64,000 nt of DNA from Anadara kagoshimensis (GCA_021292105.1 CM037865.1:26929027-26993026); one strand, 5' to 3'; shown: positions 45,235-56,715, counted from the stretch's first letter. Made by a program: numbers and translations. The notes: a model not told the origin generated them from the letters alone.

Positions 45235-47595
45235 GGGTTATAGACAAAACGTACCCATGCCAAAACGTACCCTACCAGAACGTACCCATTTTTGGACGAA
45301 ACGTACCCACATTTTTACCAAAACGTACCCACCAGAACGTACCCGCCAAAACGTACCCACCATAACATCAATATATATCTTATATTTGTATGATAAAGCC
45401 TTGATTTTTTATGACAAAATGTTTCCATTACATCTTCCTTTATTTCTAAAAAGATGTATTTTTGTAATAAATAAAAAATAACAACGGAGAGGAGAATTAA
45501 AAGAAGCACTCAGAGTAATAGCTTTTATGTGTCATATTTTGACCAAAACTTACCCACACACATTTCCATAGTTTATCTACATAGATGTATGTTCTTATAG
45601 CGTCTATGTACAAATTTATATCATTTATTTTGAAAAATAAAAATTGAAAACGATTAATTAGAACTTAGATCCTTTCATATCAAGGGGTAATCATGTAATG
45701 GTGTAAAAATTAGGTGGAATTTGTTAAGAGAAATAGTGGTTAAATATTACATATTAAAAGAAAAACTTTAATTTCAATGTTTAAAATTAGGTTCTAATTA
45801 GCTATAGCTTTAATGATTTTTTTTTAAAATATGATATAAAGAAAGTTGTCTTAAAATCATATAATTGATATAAATCTATTGTGTTTATTAATTTCTTTGA
45901 ACTCCGAAATAAGGTATAGGGCGTAATATTATTTTAACAATTAGAATATATCACTTGTCAAAATTGACACTTTGTGTTCCATTTAACAAACATTCTGACG
46001 TGTAAATTATCCTTTTAATTCGATAACAGATGTTAAAAGATAGAAATCTTCCGTGTCTTAATGAATAATATTTAATGTTGAAATTTGGAAAAGTTAAAGA
46101 ATAAAATGTAAATATTTATTGTCTTGATAAGTAAAATTGTCTTGGCTGAAACTCCAGGCGGAAAATTTAAAATTAATAGAGTACGCGCTAAAATTTGTCT
46201 GTTAAATAGTTTGTACTATTCATTTGGGATTTTATTTTAATGCATAATTTAGTAATAAAAATAAGTGGGAAACATTCAATTCAGAATAATTGATATTTGT
46301 TAATCGCGTTAGGATTAATTTGTAATTCGCGTTTTATATTTTATGAGAAAGAATTATATCTACGTTTTGAACTTTAATTATCATTTGTAAATATGACTTT
46401 ACAATGTGAGAGGAATAAAAGTAATAAAATGGACCTGGATTTATCTTTTTAAGATCATAGACACCTGCAAATCCCGCTCCACCGTGCTGTTTTCCCGGGA
46501 AATCAACGGGAAATAAAATCAAAATAAATTGTGTGGCCAACTCAAATAGTCAACCTACATGTACACGCTACAGAACCAGAAAACTGGTTACATCGCACCA
46601 ACCGGCCGTTATATGGGAAACAGCAAAAACGCAGAGGATCTTGCAACAGCGAAATTTGTTTCTAAACTTTGGACAACCCACCTTATTCTGACTTTCATAC
46701 ATGTGACCTGTGTACTCAGTCTTTTAATGTTTTTAATGCTTCATTGTTTCTGAAATTCAATAAAGGACCATTATACATACAAATATAAAATTAAAAAGGA
46801 AACTTTGGCTTTACTCCCCGATTGCAAGTTATATTCTAATTTTACAAGATATATTCTAATTCCAAAATTTATCAGGTTTAAAACTTTATCAGTTAATGAG
46901 TCAAATTTTAATGGAATATTAATGCGGTAATGAAAAACCAACACACGACAGAATAAAAATCCTGTTAGTGAAGCCATAGTGACCTTTAGTACGTAAATAA
47001 TCACACAGGTATCAAATGCTTTGATATCGTTATAAAATAAAAACAATGAACAACTTCATACAAAAAAAGACTGGTAATGTGTTTGAAGAAGAACAAAAAA
47101 CACAACAAAGGAATGGTGTAAATTAATGATTATCCGACTAATCTGCCTTTTTTTCTTCAATTTTCCTTTAAAAGTCATTAGTTAGTTGTGTAGTACAACA
47201 TTTTACTATTCTGCAGCCAGGCTTTTATTATCTTTATTGGTTTTTTTTTAAAATACAAAAATATGTATTGGTAATTAAAGAAAAATATAAAATAAGCATG
47301 TCTAAGAATTATAACAAAGGTGAATGACATATGCCTAGTAGATGCTAGTAAATAACATACTACTACTTGCTGTTTGGTAATCCTGGTATGGGTACGTTTT
47401 GGCATAATTTTGGTTTAAAATCAACAAACAATATAAGTTATACAAGTTTTTTGGTGGGTACGTTTTGGCGGGTACGTTTTGGTGGGTACGTTCTGGTATG
47501 GGTACGTTTTGGTAAAAATGTGGGTACGTTTCGTCCAAAAATGGGTACGTTCTGGTAGGGTACGTTATGGTAAGGGTACGTTTTGTCCTGCACCC
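45235..47595. mobile_element. 2.36-kb non-autonomous DNA transposon with ACGTACCC-studded inverted ends
   Basis: Flanked by a perfect 8-bp target duplication TGGGATAT (45227-45234 and 47596-47603). Ends are GGGTTATAGACAAAACG and, reading inward from the right on the other strand, GGGTGCAGGACAAAACG. About 130 bp of each end consists of short units containing ACGTACCC: seven in the left end (45248-45360), nine in the right (47389-47582, as GGGTACGT). The interior (about 2 kb) is about 75% AT by eye and has only short open frames, no transposase. An 8-bp duplication suits hAT or related superfamilies; the GGGT ends are not a classic hAT CAGGG, so the superfamily stays open. Confidence 0.85.
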
Positions 47596-47603
47596 TGGGA
47601 TAT

Positions 47604-48512
47604 CCCGACCTGGTTCATTAATATTCATCATAACGTCACGAGGATTTTTCCGCTTTCATTGGGTATTAAAATTCATTCCTGTCAGTTTGCCGGTAGCGAA
47701 ATTATGCATAACAAAAAAGTAGAAATCAAAGATTATTCCCAAAAATGTGATACGAAACTGAAAGAAGAAGTTTATTTACAAGTTATTGGCTATGTTGATA
47801 AATCGTTTGTGACTCGTGAAGTTGTGTAGGCTATATCGATACCGTAGTTCGTATGCAAATTAGCCATGTGTTTGGGGGCATGCCTGCATTTGACACCCGA
47901 TGCCCCTGCTCAAATGTATTCACATAGCGTAGTGACTGACCTTTTTAGTCCAGTACACCCTTGCCCCTTTTAAAATGAGCATGACACCCTGTCCTTTTCA
48001 GTTATCAGTTTAAATAAAAACGACATGCTTCATTCTCGAATCTCTGCTACATACTTCCGATCTTCCGCACACACTCCACTTCTCACCATATGTCTCCGAA
48101 GACAGACAATTTCATCATCAATGTTCATTTAAATACCTTTTCCAGTTGTTTATTTTGAATCAACAAAATAAATCGCAAGAAAGAACAACTTGAAATCAAA
48201 ATCTAAACAAAACTGAAAAAAAAAACGATGTTTTAAAATTTTCAGATAAAATTTATTTACCTTGTTACAAGTCCTTATTAGATCGTTTTTACAGTGGATA
48301 TCCGATTAAAGTTGTTGTCATTAGTTTAATCCATGGTTTTTACAACCTTTAATTTCTTTCATCAGAGACAGGTTTTATATGTCTCTGTTTTCATGAAGTC
48401 GTATTACTTCATTTCACATAATATGCAGGAAGTTATTGTGCTTTCTTAAGTTCTTCCGATTTCTAGAGCACCGTTGGTGAAGTAGAACAGAAACTAAGGG
48501 CGGGGAAAATAT
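47604..48512. other. intron 2, no recognised gene
   Basis: Continues the somewhat CpG-richer host sequence split by the 45235-47595 insertion (AACGTCACGAGG near 47632 resembles a CRE). A + strand frame ends at 47829 with IKDYSQKCDTKLKEEVYLQV, but I recognise no domain. Confidence 0.35.
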
Positions 48513-49090
48513 GGTACCAATCTTGTGAACTCAACTCCTCTTACAGTTTTCAACCAAAAACATTGAAACTTCACAGAATGTTTCTATATATATTGAGGAT
48601 GTGCACCTGACTTTATGGAAATATTTCAAGATTTTTTCCCCATTTTTCAAGACTTTGAAACTTAGTCACTTTTTAGCAAGTATTTGAATGGGGGTACCTA
48701 CTTTGTGAACTCAACACCTCTTACAGATTTCAACCAAAAACCTTGAAACTTCACAGAATGTTAATATATATATTGAGGATGTGACCTGACTTTATGGAAA
48801 TATTTCAAGATTTTTTCCCCCATTTTTCCAGACTTTAAAACTTAGTCACTTTTTAGCAAGTATTTGAATGGGGGTACCTACTTTGTGAACTCAACTCCTC
48901 TTACAGTTTTCAACCAAAAGCCTTGAAACTTCACAGAATGTTTATATATACATTGAAGATGTGCACCTGACTTTATGGAAATATTTCAAGATTTTTCCTC
49001 CATTTTTCCAGACTTTGAAACTTAGTCACTTTTTAGCAAGTATTAGAATGGGGGTACCTACTTTGTGAACTCAACTCCTCTTACAGTTTC
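48513..49090 (+). repeat. 180-bp tandem repeat, 3.2 copies
   Basis: CTTGTGAACTCAAC begins at 48522 and recurs at steps of exactly 180 bp (block starts 48521, 48701, 48881, 49061). Each unit continues CTCTTACAG(T/A)TTTCAACCAAAA, GAAACTTCACAGAATGTT and TTAGTCACTTTTTAGCAAG. Copies differ by few changes, so the array is young. Confidence 0.95.
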
Positions 49091-49513
49091 TCTTAAATTC
49101 AAAGTAATTTTATTGTAACATTTTAGTTGTCTAAATAATAATCAATCAATTTTCAATTAATCGTATTCAGAAATATTTCCCCCTTTTGTACACAATTCTT
49201 GTCAACAAACTTTTTTTGAAAGAGACAGTTGCCTGGACAACTTTTGTAATTGGGAGGTACAGATTATTAGCGTATTGTGTCAGGATGGTTTATACCAATT
49301 CAGGCTTTTGAAGCTCACTTGGACAATTTATATATATTCAACAATAATTTTAAATACATTTAAATTATTTCTAAAACAAAGGTTTTATTTTTATTTTTAT
49401 TTTTTTTTCAAATTAATTGTGAATTCAATGAATAAAATTAATAACTTCAACAATGGTTAATCTGTCAATTGCAAGTCAAGGGAAATAGCTGGTCATGGTG
49501 AAAGTTTTTTTTG
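49091..49513. other. intron 2, no recognised feature
   Basis: AT-rich with a T-rich run at 49388-49408. Nothing recognised. Confidence 0.4.
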
Positions 49514-50008
49514 TGATGATTACACTATGGCGATGATGATGTGGCATGATGATCTGGTAAAGATGATGACATGACAATAATAATGATGATGATGACATTC
49601 AGTTCTGCTGCTGCCGATGATGATGATGATGATGTCACCATGATGATGATGATATGACATGAGGAGATATAATTATGATGATGATGATGATGATGATGTG
49701 ACATGAGGAGATATGATGATGATGTCACCATGATGATGATGTGACACGAGGAGATATGATAATGATGTTGATGATGGTGATGACATGAGTTCTGTTGATG
49801 CCGATGATGATAATGATTATCGTGATGAAGATGATAGTGATGGTGGTGATGAAAATAAGCTCTGCTGCTATGAATGATGATGGTGATGATGACGATGTGA
49901 CTTGACGAACTATGATGATGATTATGATGGTGACATGAGTTCTGTTTCTACCGATGATGATGATGGTGGCAATGATGACATTCAGTACTGCTGAGCACTG
50001 CTGATAGT

Positions 50009-50040
<32 letters not shown>

Positions 50041-50440
50041 GATGGTGGTGATGATGATGATGAGATGATGGTGGTGATGACATTCAGTTCTGCTGCTGTC
50101 GATGATGATAATAATTCACGATGATGATGATGATAACAAAGCCAATGTCTTCATGCTGATGATGACATGATGATGATGATGACATTCAGTACTGCTGCTG
50201 CTGATAATGATGATGATTATGTGACACGAAGAGCTATGATGATGATGTGACCATATTAATTATGTAACATGAGGATTTCTGAAAATGATTAATATAATGG
50301 TGGTGGTGATTGTCATGGCATGGGTTCTACTGCTGCTGCTAATGACGACGATGATGATGATAATGCTGATATCTTCATGTTGATGATCAAAATGTGATAT
50401 GAGGAGTGATAATGATGATGATGGTGGTGATTGCAGATCC
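49514..50440 (+). repeat. compound (GAT)n microsatellite field
   Basis: About 0.9 kb dominated by GATGAT runs, interspersed with recurring longer words such as GACATTCAGTTCTGCTGCTG and GTGACATGAGGAGATATGATG. It looks like an expanded and reshuffled minisatellite, not a simple triplet run. Open His/Ser/Ile-rich frames here are low-complexity by-products. Confidence 0.93.
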
Positions 50441-51094
50441 AGTTTGGGTTTTCTTCCAGTCAACTGCGTTTTAGTGGAGTTATGCCCCTTTTACTTTGTG
50501 AATTTTATCAAAATGATGGTTTCTCTGGACTTTTTTCCGTTACGCTTCAGATATTTCACTCAGACTTGGGGTTGGGTCTTTAGTAGCCTCTCTTGGTTTT
50601 TGAAAAATTGAAAGTTTATATTTATGCGAATTACTTAGTTTACTCAATTGATAAACATTGCGTGTCATGTCCATTTTGACCATTGTAACATATTTATACG
50701 TTAGAACCTAACAACTTGCATAAAAAGCAGACTTGTTGTTAGAAGCTTCCCGATCACAGTATCTATTATTTGCATGATTTTCATTTGTTACTGATTCATT
50801 AGACAAATCTCAGTTTCAAGTGCACATTTTTTTTATCAAATTGCTCAGTTTAGCTGATGCTTCAGTACCTTCAGTACTTTGATTTGTTTAGGCTATCATA
50901 AGTAATCATAAAATCTAATGAATAAATCAATGTTACATACTGGTTTCAGTGAATTAACAACTTGATGAATGAATGAGTAGATCATCTCACACTGACGATC
51001 TTAATTAAGATAAACAGTTTGTAGTTGAGCATTTAAAATCAACATTTAGAATGAACTTTATACATTCAAATGATTTTATCAAGTAAAGATATAA
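50441..51094. other. intron 2, no recognised feature
   Basis: AT-rich intronic sequence without recognised repeats or exons. Confidence 0.4.
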
Positions 51095-51455
51095 TACAAG
51101 GCAAAACTAATTTTATTCAAAACAAATATTATCTTCTTAAATTTAAGGCAAAACGAATGCGAATAAAAACAAACATTTTCGTCTTAAATTTAATGCAAAA
51201 CTAATTTTTATTCAAAACAAACAATTTCATCTTAAATTTAACACAAAACTAATTTGATTAAAACAAACATTCTCATCTTAAATTTAATACAAACTAATTT
51301 GATTAAAACAAACATTTTCATCTTAAATTTAAGGCAAAATTAATTTGATTAAAACAAACATTTTCATCTTAAATTTAAGCAAAACTAATTTGATTAAAAC
51401 AAACATTTTCATCTTAAATTGAAGGCAAAATTAAATTTTATTAAAGCAAAAATTA
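51095..51455 (+). repeat. ~44-bp tandem repeat, about 8 copies
   Basis: Units follow AAAACAAACATTTTCATCTT, then AAATTTAAGGCAAAACTAATTTG. The best preserved copies lie between 51245 and 51420. Confidence 0.88.
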
Positions 51456-51654
51456 CCTTATTATAAAGGTTGTACATAAATTGTTTTGAATATTTTAGAT
51501 TGTTTACTGGGCTACAGAGCTGACAATTTGCCTAATTTTGGACTATTTATGGGTCACATTCCTATTGTCCAAAAATGTGAAATGGCCACTATGAGTTAAA
51601 GCCCCTCTCAGACCACATGTTGGAAAATGAATTTTCCTTGCCATTGGCCTTTAC

Positions 51655-51877
51655 TGGTTCGCCTGTTATCCGTATAATGTGACTTGGGGAGTAGTATGCT
51701 TGTCTTTGGGGTACTGACTCTGTGAGCTATCACGTTAAAGTCGCCCCGAGTGTGCGCTAGTACAAAGCAGACCATAAAACACACTCGCACTTCAAATGCA
51801 TACATAGATTAATTCATAGAGAATAGCTTAGAAATTACTGATGCAACTTTAAGCAACATTCAACCAACCAACCAACC
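51655..51877 (+). repeat. SINE family C body
   Basis: GTGAGCTATCACGTTAAAGT and CTAGTACAAAGCAGACC match the copy at 30332. It ends in an (AACC)n tail at 51860-51877 and lacks the tRNA-like head. Confidence 0.65.
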
Positions 51878-52029
51878 TAATGTCCAAAACATGTATATTT
51901 ATAATGTTACCTAGCAAACACAAACATTAGGGGTGGGTATTGGGGAAAAAAACATATTGCAATATATTGCAATATTTGAGAAAATATTGCAATACATATT
52001 GCAATATATTGCAAAGTTAACGAATGCTT

Positions 52030-52144
52030 AAAAGTTGACTTTGGAACAGCCGAACCGGTATCCAAGTTTGGGTGATGGCGGCAAATGTGCGAAGTAAGAT
52101 TACTTGTACCCCCAGCATATTTAATGCCTGCATTACAGACAGTG
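52030..52144 (-). pseudogene. BED zinc-finger fragment of a hAT transposase
   Basis: The minus strand reads TVCNAGIKYAGGTSNLTSHI and then CRHHP, the BED-finger pattern (C...GTSNL..H..HHP). The partner Cys codon (AVC) lies at 52452-52454 on the far side of the SINE. Removing the SINE and one copy of its duplication gives the expected C-x2-C spacing. The SINE therefore landed inside the finger coding sequence. No catalytic (RNase H-like) region remains. Confidence 0.75.
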
Positions 52145-52440
52145 TGGAAGCGCATGGCCTAGTGGTTAAGGCGTTGGACTCATGATTCGAAGGTCGTGGG
52201 TTCGATCCCTAGACCGGGCGATGTGTTGTGTCCTTGAGCAAGACACTTAATTTCACGTTGTTCCAGTTCACTCAGCTGAAAAATAAAATGAGTACCAGCA
52301 AAATGCTGGGGGTTAACCCTGCGATGGACCGGCGTCCCATTCAGGGGAGAGTCTTGTACTCTCAGTCGCTTAACGCCACCGAAACCGGGATAAGCTCCGG
52401 CCTGATGGGCCTAATGGCTCGGGACAGACTTTAACTTAAC
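52145..52440 (+). repeat. SINE with tRNA head and Meta-like 3' domain
   Basis: Flanked by a perfect 12-bp target duplication TTACAGACAGTG (52133-52144 and 52441-52452). The head has GGCCTAGTGGTTAAGGCG (A box) and GGGTTCGATCCC (B box). The body has TGTCCTTGAGCAAGACACTT. The 3' domain (GCGATGGACCGGCGTCCCAT...GGGATAAGCTCCGGC) resembles the widely shared MetaSINE domain, and the tail is TTTAACTTAACT. 296 bp, intact by eye. Confidence 0.85.
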
Positions 52441-52586
52441 TTACAGACAGTGCATACCGCTATACATGTATTTTCATTAATAGTCCCCGCTATTTGCCTA
52501 AATTTAAAATGTTCCCACACTTTTGCCTTTGCTTGTTTCTTTTTGACAAGTTTTACTTCGTCGTCTGCCATTATCGGTTATAACAT

Positions 52587-53619
52587 CAGGGCCCCACAAA
52601 TCGCCAAAATCGGCTAAAAATCACTGAATTGGCAAATAAAACGCCGAATTGAAATTCGGTCATTCGGGTTTTTTTTCCCCATAAACCTTCTAAATTTTGT
52701 CTTGTCAATTAAGATTAGTTCACGATCGAGAAATCACACAAGACTTTAAGATGAAGCCACGTGTCCCACAGGTGTACAATCGGTGTGATAATTAATTAAT
52801 CATTGACTGTGTATAATCAACACCAGAGTTAATCCTCTAATCACTTAATTACCGAGACCACGTGTGTTCAACAAACCGTGTAAACAAAATACCTTACGAG
52901 GCCTCAGTTTTATTTATGCCTTGTTTCGTGTTTTAAGGAGATGCTTCAAACAGCGAGGTGAAACAAGAGAGCTAAAAGAATACCAAATTAAGCATTGGAA
53001 TATTAGTTGGCTGTTTTCGAATCCTATTTGAATATTCGGCACAAAAAGGAAATCTCCATCTGTTCTGGAACAGAGCTACTGTAGGCAAACGATGTGTATT
53101 GCACAAGGCAGATGAACAAAATTACCTTATTATATATTCCTTATTCATATGAATGCTGTATGACGATAATAAAATCATGATCTCTTTAATATTCTTCTAA
53201 ATAAACCCAGATTTTAATGATTAAGACTATGTAAGCAGTAAAACATGTGACAGCCATATTTTCTTTTTTTACTTTAACCCGACAAATAGTCGTTACCCAC
53301 TCTGCATAATAACATGTATTAAAGGGACATAATCATGATAGTGACAGAAAGTAAACAAAGCACATGGCTGTAGTCTTTCCCGACTTTGTGGTGACTGTTT
53401 GGATGAATAAAGTTTTTTCATGAATAAAATGAAGAAAGAAAGGAAGCATCTGAAAGTAGATTTTTGCTGTGTAACATTCCAGACGAAATGTAAGCTCCAC
53501 CAAAAAGCTCTATAAACCAATGAAGAAAGGGGGGGGGTATGAATGAGGTTTTTTTTTTTTTTTTTTTTTAGCGGTGATTTTTACCGCCGAATGACCTTAT
53601 CGGCGTTTGTAGGGCCCTG
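52587..53619. mobile_element. 1.03-kb non-autonomous hAT element, copy 1
   Basis: Starts CAGGGCCCCACAAATCG and ends GTTTGTAGGGCCCTG, flanked by a perfect 8-bp duplication TATAACAT (52579-52586 and 53620-53627). Subterminal AAAATCGGCTAAAAATCAC pairs with GTGATTTTTACCGCCGA. A T-run lies before the right end. No transposase. Near-identical copy at 62446. Confidence 0.92.
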
Positions 53620-53863
53620 TATAACATGTATACATGTCTGTATTTCAGAAGCGCTGTAGTTGACAAACACTTACGAGATAAAGATTATATTACAGCTTTT
53701 TGAGTGTTTATAACAAAATAATGACCGTAAAGCATAATCTACTGATTTTTTAAAATTTCCGCGGTATACCGGTTTTTTATTTTGCGCACTGGTATATTGT
53801 ATTGACCCTGCCATACCGCAATATACCGGTATACCGGTAATATCGCACACCCCTAACAAACAT

Positions 53864-54458
53864 ACTTATCCATATCCAAATGACAACCCCAAAAGCAAAA
53901 CAAAACTTTTAAAACTAGCAAAAAAAACCACACATTCTTCTCTTCTCTATTCCACTCCAAAATTTTTTGGGGTTCTTGATTTATTATCAGAAAGGAATGA
54001 GACAGCCTTTGTTCATGTGTTCAAATTTATGTATTGTAATGGATGGTCCAGGACCTGTTGCCTTTTTTTGGAAGTCCAATATCAACATCAAATGGTACAT
54101 ATTATCATAAAGACCAGAGATATTCTTTTTAAAAACAACTGCAGGTCCATCAGACTTTTACAGTTAAAATATCATACTGAGGTCCCAATGTAAAATTAAT
54201 AGGTCCCTGACCTCAGACCCAGGGAATTTTGAACCCCTGTTGTTAATGAGCTCATGCCATGTTTTATCTCATGACAAATTATTGTTGCTATGGTTGAAAT
54301 CATTGATAATAATAGGGACATAGTGTTATGACATGTCTGCCACATGTTTATTTCAAAATTCAATGCATGTGGTCTTCAGACAATTATAGACCACAGAATG
54401 TTACCATAGCAGCTAAACATCACTCCCTGGACAATGGGAATGCTGCTATATTCAGGGT
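53864..54458. other. intron 2, old repeat fragment
   Basis: 54040-54240 is the relative of 18895-19145. The remainder is AT-rich without recognised features. Confidence 0.4.
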
Positions 54459-54501
<43 letters not shown>

Positions 54502-54790
54502 AAAAAAGTGGATGTTGTCATGTTAAAGGGAGGGGTGGTAAAAAAAGTGGATGCTGCCATTTTTAGGGGAGAGGGTGAAATAAGTCGATGTTTTTTGGAT
54601 GGGGATGAATAAAGTGGATAGTGCCATGTATGGGAGAAATGAAAATAAAGTGGATGCTGGCGGGGAGGGGGGGGGGGGTTGTAAAAAGTGGATCCTGCCA
54701 TGTTCCAGGGTGTGTAGAAGGGGATGCTTCCATTATAATAGAATCCATGAAGAAAAAAGTGGATGCTGCCATTTTCCTGGTCATTATTTA
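54459..54790 (+). repeat. long G-run and degenerate AAGTGGATGCTGCCAT repeats
   Basis: About 33 uninterrupted G at 54460-54492, then six or so degenerate 40-65 bp units with AAAAAGTGGATGCTGCCAT and G-rich linkers. Open frames on both strands here are low-complexity. Confidence 0.88.
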
Positions 54791-55874
54791 ACAATTGTAC
54801 TTATATACAAAATTAAATTGTGTCAGTAACTCGTGCAATTGAGAAAAAATGTGTGATGGAATTAGAGAATGACAGCACCTTAAAAGTCTTTGATAATACT
54901 TTCAGCTTAAAAGCTAGCCTGTCAGACTGTTTATTGGAATACATGTATATAGATCTTTGAATGTGAATATTGTCTTTAAGTAAAAGAGCTTTAAGGAAGG
55001 ATTTTATGTGATTTCTCATAATCTGTGGTTATGTCACAGTTCTGTCTGATTGATGTTAGCTTAGTAGTCTTAATATACAGAAAAGATTTACATACCAATA
55101 CCAGTGTTCATAAGCTTACAGTTTAACTATAAAGACAGCAACATTGTCAGTTTCAAACCAATTATTATACATGCATAAAAGTGGTTAGATCATAACAGAC
55201 AGAAAATCCTTCACAAAATTACATTGTTGAAAAAAATCATTCTGCAAAAGCGAAGTATTTTTCAGCTAATGTAGCATTTTTATCATGAAAAAATACACCC
55301 ACCCCCTCCACATTTTTATATTGCTACCCAAAATTAAAATTGAATTGTTTTTCTTGAAAAACAACTTAAGACTTTCAAATACTGCAAAATGTTTAATACT
55401 TCAAATCTATTAATGAAGTTAAACATGATGATTATTATGTAAATCTTTATATCACATAACCCTCCTGTTTATTGATGGAATAAAACGGTGTAATATTTTT
55501 CATATTACACAGGTACCCATGTAATATCACTTGATTGTGACGTAATCAGTTCTCACGCTTCTGATCGCGCCTAATGACGTCATTTGAAAACTGTGTCGAT
55601 TTGTTGTTTATTTTAGACTTTTAAAGACTTTCCGATTCTTTGAAAAATAATTTTGATGCATTCGAAAAATATAACATAACTTAAACTTACATACTGGTTT
55701 TGTCTTTTTTATTTTAGGTGACTACTTTTACTATAACTAAAAAGAACTATATTCTTACTTGCGCAGTTAATTTGGAGGTGATTTGTCTGACCTAGATAGA
55801 AATCAGCTGTTTCTATATGGCATCAAATAATATGTACATGTCATTGTGTCTCGGTATTTTGAGTTATGTGATAT
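54791..55874. other. intron 2, no recognised gene
   Basis: AT-rich. A short inverted stretch TGTAATATTTTTCATATTACA lies near 55490, and a TGACGTCA-like site (AATGACGTCATTTG) near 55573. Nothing else recognised. Confidence 0.4.
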
Positions 55875-56026
55875 ATAGAATCTTAGACTCGTGAGGATTT
55901 AATATGAAATTTATTAAACTCGTTCAATAATTAAATATGCCACTCACCAAGGCTCGTGGCAAATTTAATTATTAAACTTGTTTAATAAATTTCATATTAA
56001 ACCCCCACTAGTTTAAGATCCTCTAT
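55875..56026. mobile_element. fold-back element, 152 bp
   Basis: ATAGAATCTTAGACTCGTGAG... pairs with ...TAGTTTAAGATCCTCTAT. TTTAATATGAAATTTATTAAAC pairs perfectly with its complement, and the arms meet near 55950 around a short spacer flanked by GCCAC and GTGGC. Confidence 0.8.
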
Positions 56027-56196
56027 GTAAATATTTTGTGCTGTTATTTATGTATGGCACTGTATATTTGACATACTATACTGTAAGCAGCCAGATATTA
56101 TTTCTATCTAGTCTTTTAGGAATTAATGCTGTGCCATGCTGGAATTTAGCAATATCTTATACACTTACCACTATTGTGCTACAAAATAAGAATATA

Positions 56197-56363
56197 CAGT
56201 CAAACACACCACCCATTGGTACCATTAAATGTGGCCTTTATGTGCAGGTGGTCCTTATATGCAGGTTCAAATAAAATGAATAAGAGCAATTGGGATAAAA
56301 TTTTACTAGTCTAAAAATCAGTTTACCTTTATATAGAGGTGGGCTTTAAGACAGGTTTGACTG
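56197..56363. mobile_element. TA-flanked MITE family 2, copy 2
   Basis: CAGTCAAACACACCACCC...AAGACAGGTTTGACTG with TA at both ends and the AGCAATTGGGATAAAATTTTACT interior. Confidence 0.82.
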
Positions 56364-56502
56364 TATGTATCAGTGGTCCTACAGTGTTTTTGTGCTTGTG
56401 TTGTCTTGTTTTGGCTGTCTTATCATGGACATGTTCTTGTTGCATTGACTGCAGTTACTAGGTACATGTCTTTTAGCTGCAATCTTTCAACTGTTGGGAC
56501 TT

Positions 56503-56715
56503 CAGTGGCCGAGTGGTCTATAAAGCGTATGATAATGGATCATAGTAATTACTACACTGCCTACATTTTAATCCCACTCAGGCAGATCCTAGTGTGAGAA
56601 AGTCTGTCAGTTCGCTTGGCAAAGTTTTCTTTAGGTATTGCAGTTTCTCCACCATCAATGAACTGACTGCCTCGATATAAGTGAAAGAATCGTAAAACAC
56701 CATAACACAACTCAC
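56503..56715 (+). repeat. SINE family B, most complete copy
   Basis: Leu/Ser-type tRNA-like head (GTGGCCGAGTGGTCTATAAAG), then ATCCTAGTGTGAGAAAGTCTG, TTTCTCCACCATCAATGAAC, GATATAAGTGAAAGAATC and an ACACAACTCACTTAC tail. Its 3' end resembles that of family A, so the two families may share a tail. Confidence 0.7.

Larger units (their letters stand above)
51928..53855 (-). mobile_element. hAT (ZBED-type) element carrying two nested insertions
   Basis: Ends TAGGGGTGGGTATTG (left) and ATCGCACACCCCTA (right) are inverted. They are flanked by a perfect 8-bp duplication ACAAACAT (51920-51927 and 53856-53863). Without the SINE (52145-52440) and the second hAT element (52587-53619) the body is only about 580 bp, so it is itself deleted. 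Subterminal ATATTGCAATATATTGC words and GGTATACCGGTAT words lie at the two ends. A minus-strand BED-finger remnant shows its autonomous parent was a ZBED-type hAT. Confidence 0.88.

Noticed and set aside
47479-47829. 116-codon + strand frame ending IKDYSQKCDTKLKEEVYLQV
   Set aside because: Its first part is the transposon's right inverted end. The remainder after 47604 matches no family I recognise, so no gene is called.
49525-50463. His/Ser/Ile-rich minus-strand proteins
   Set aside because: Low-complexity translation of the GAT microsatellite.
54420-54794. Proline-rich 124-codon minus-strand frame
   Set aside because: Produced by the G-run and adjacent G-rich repeats; no independent coding evidence.
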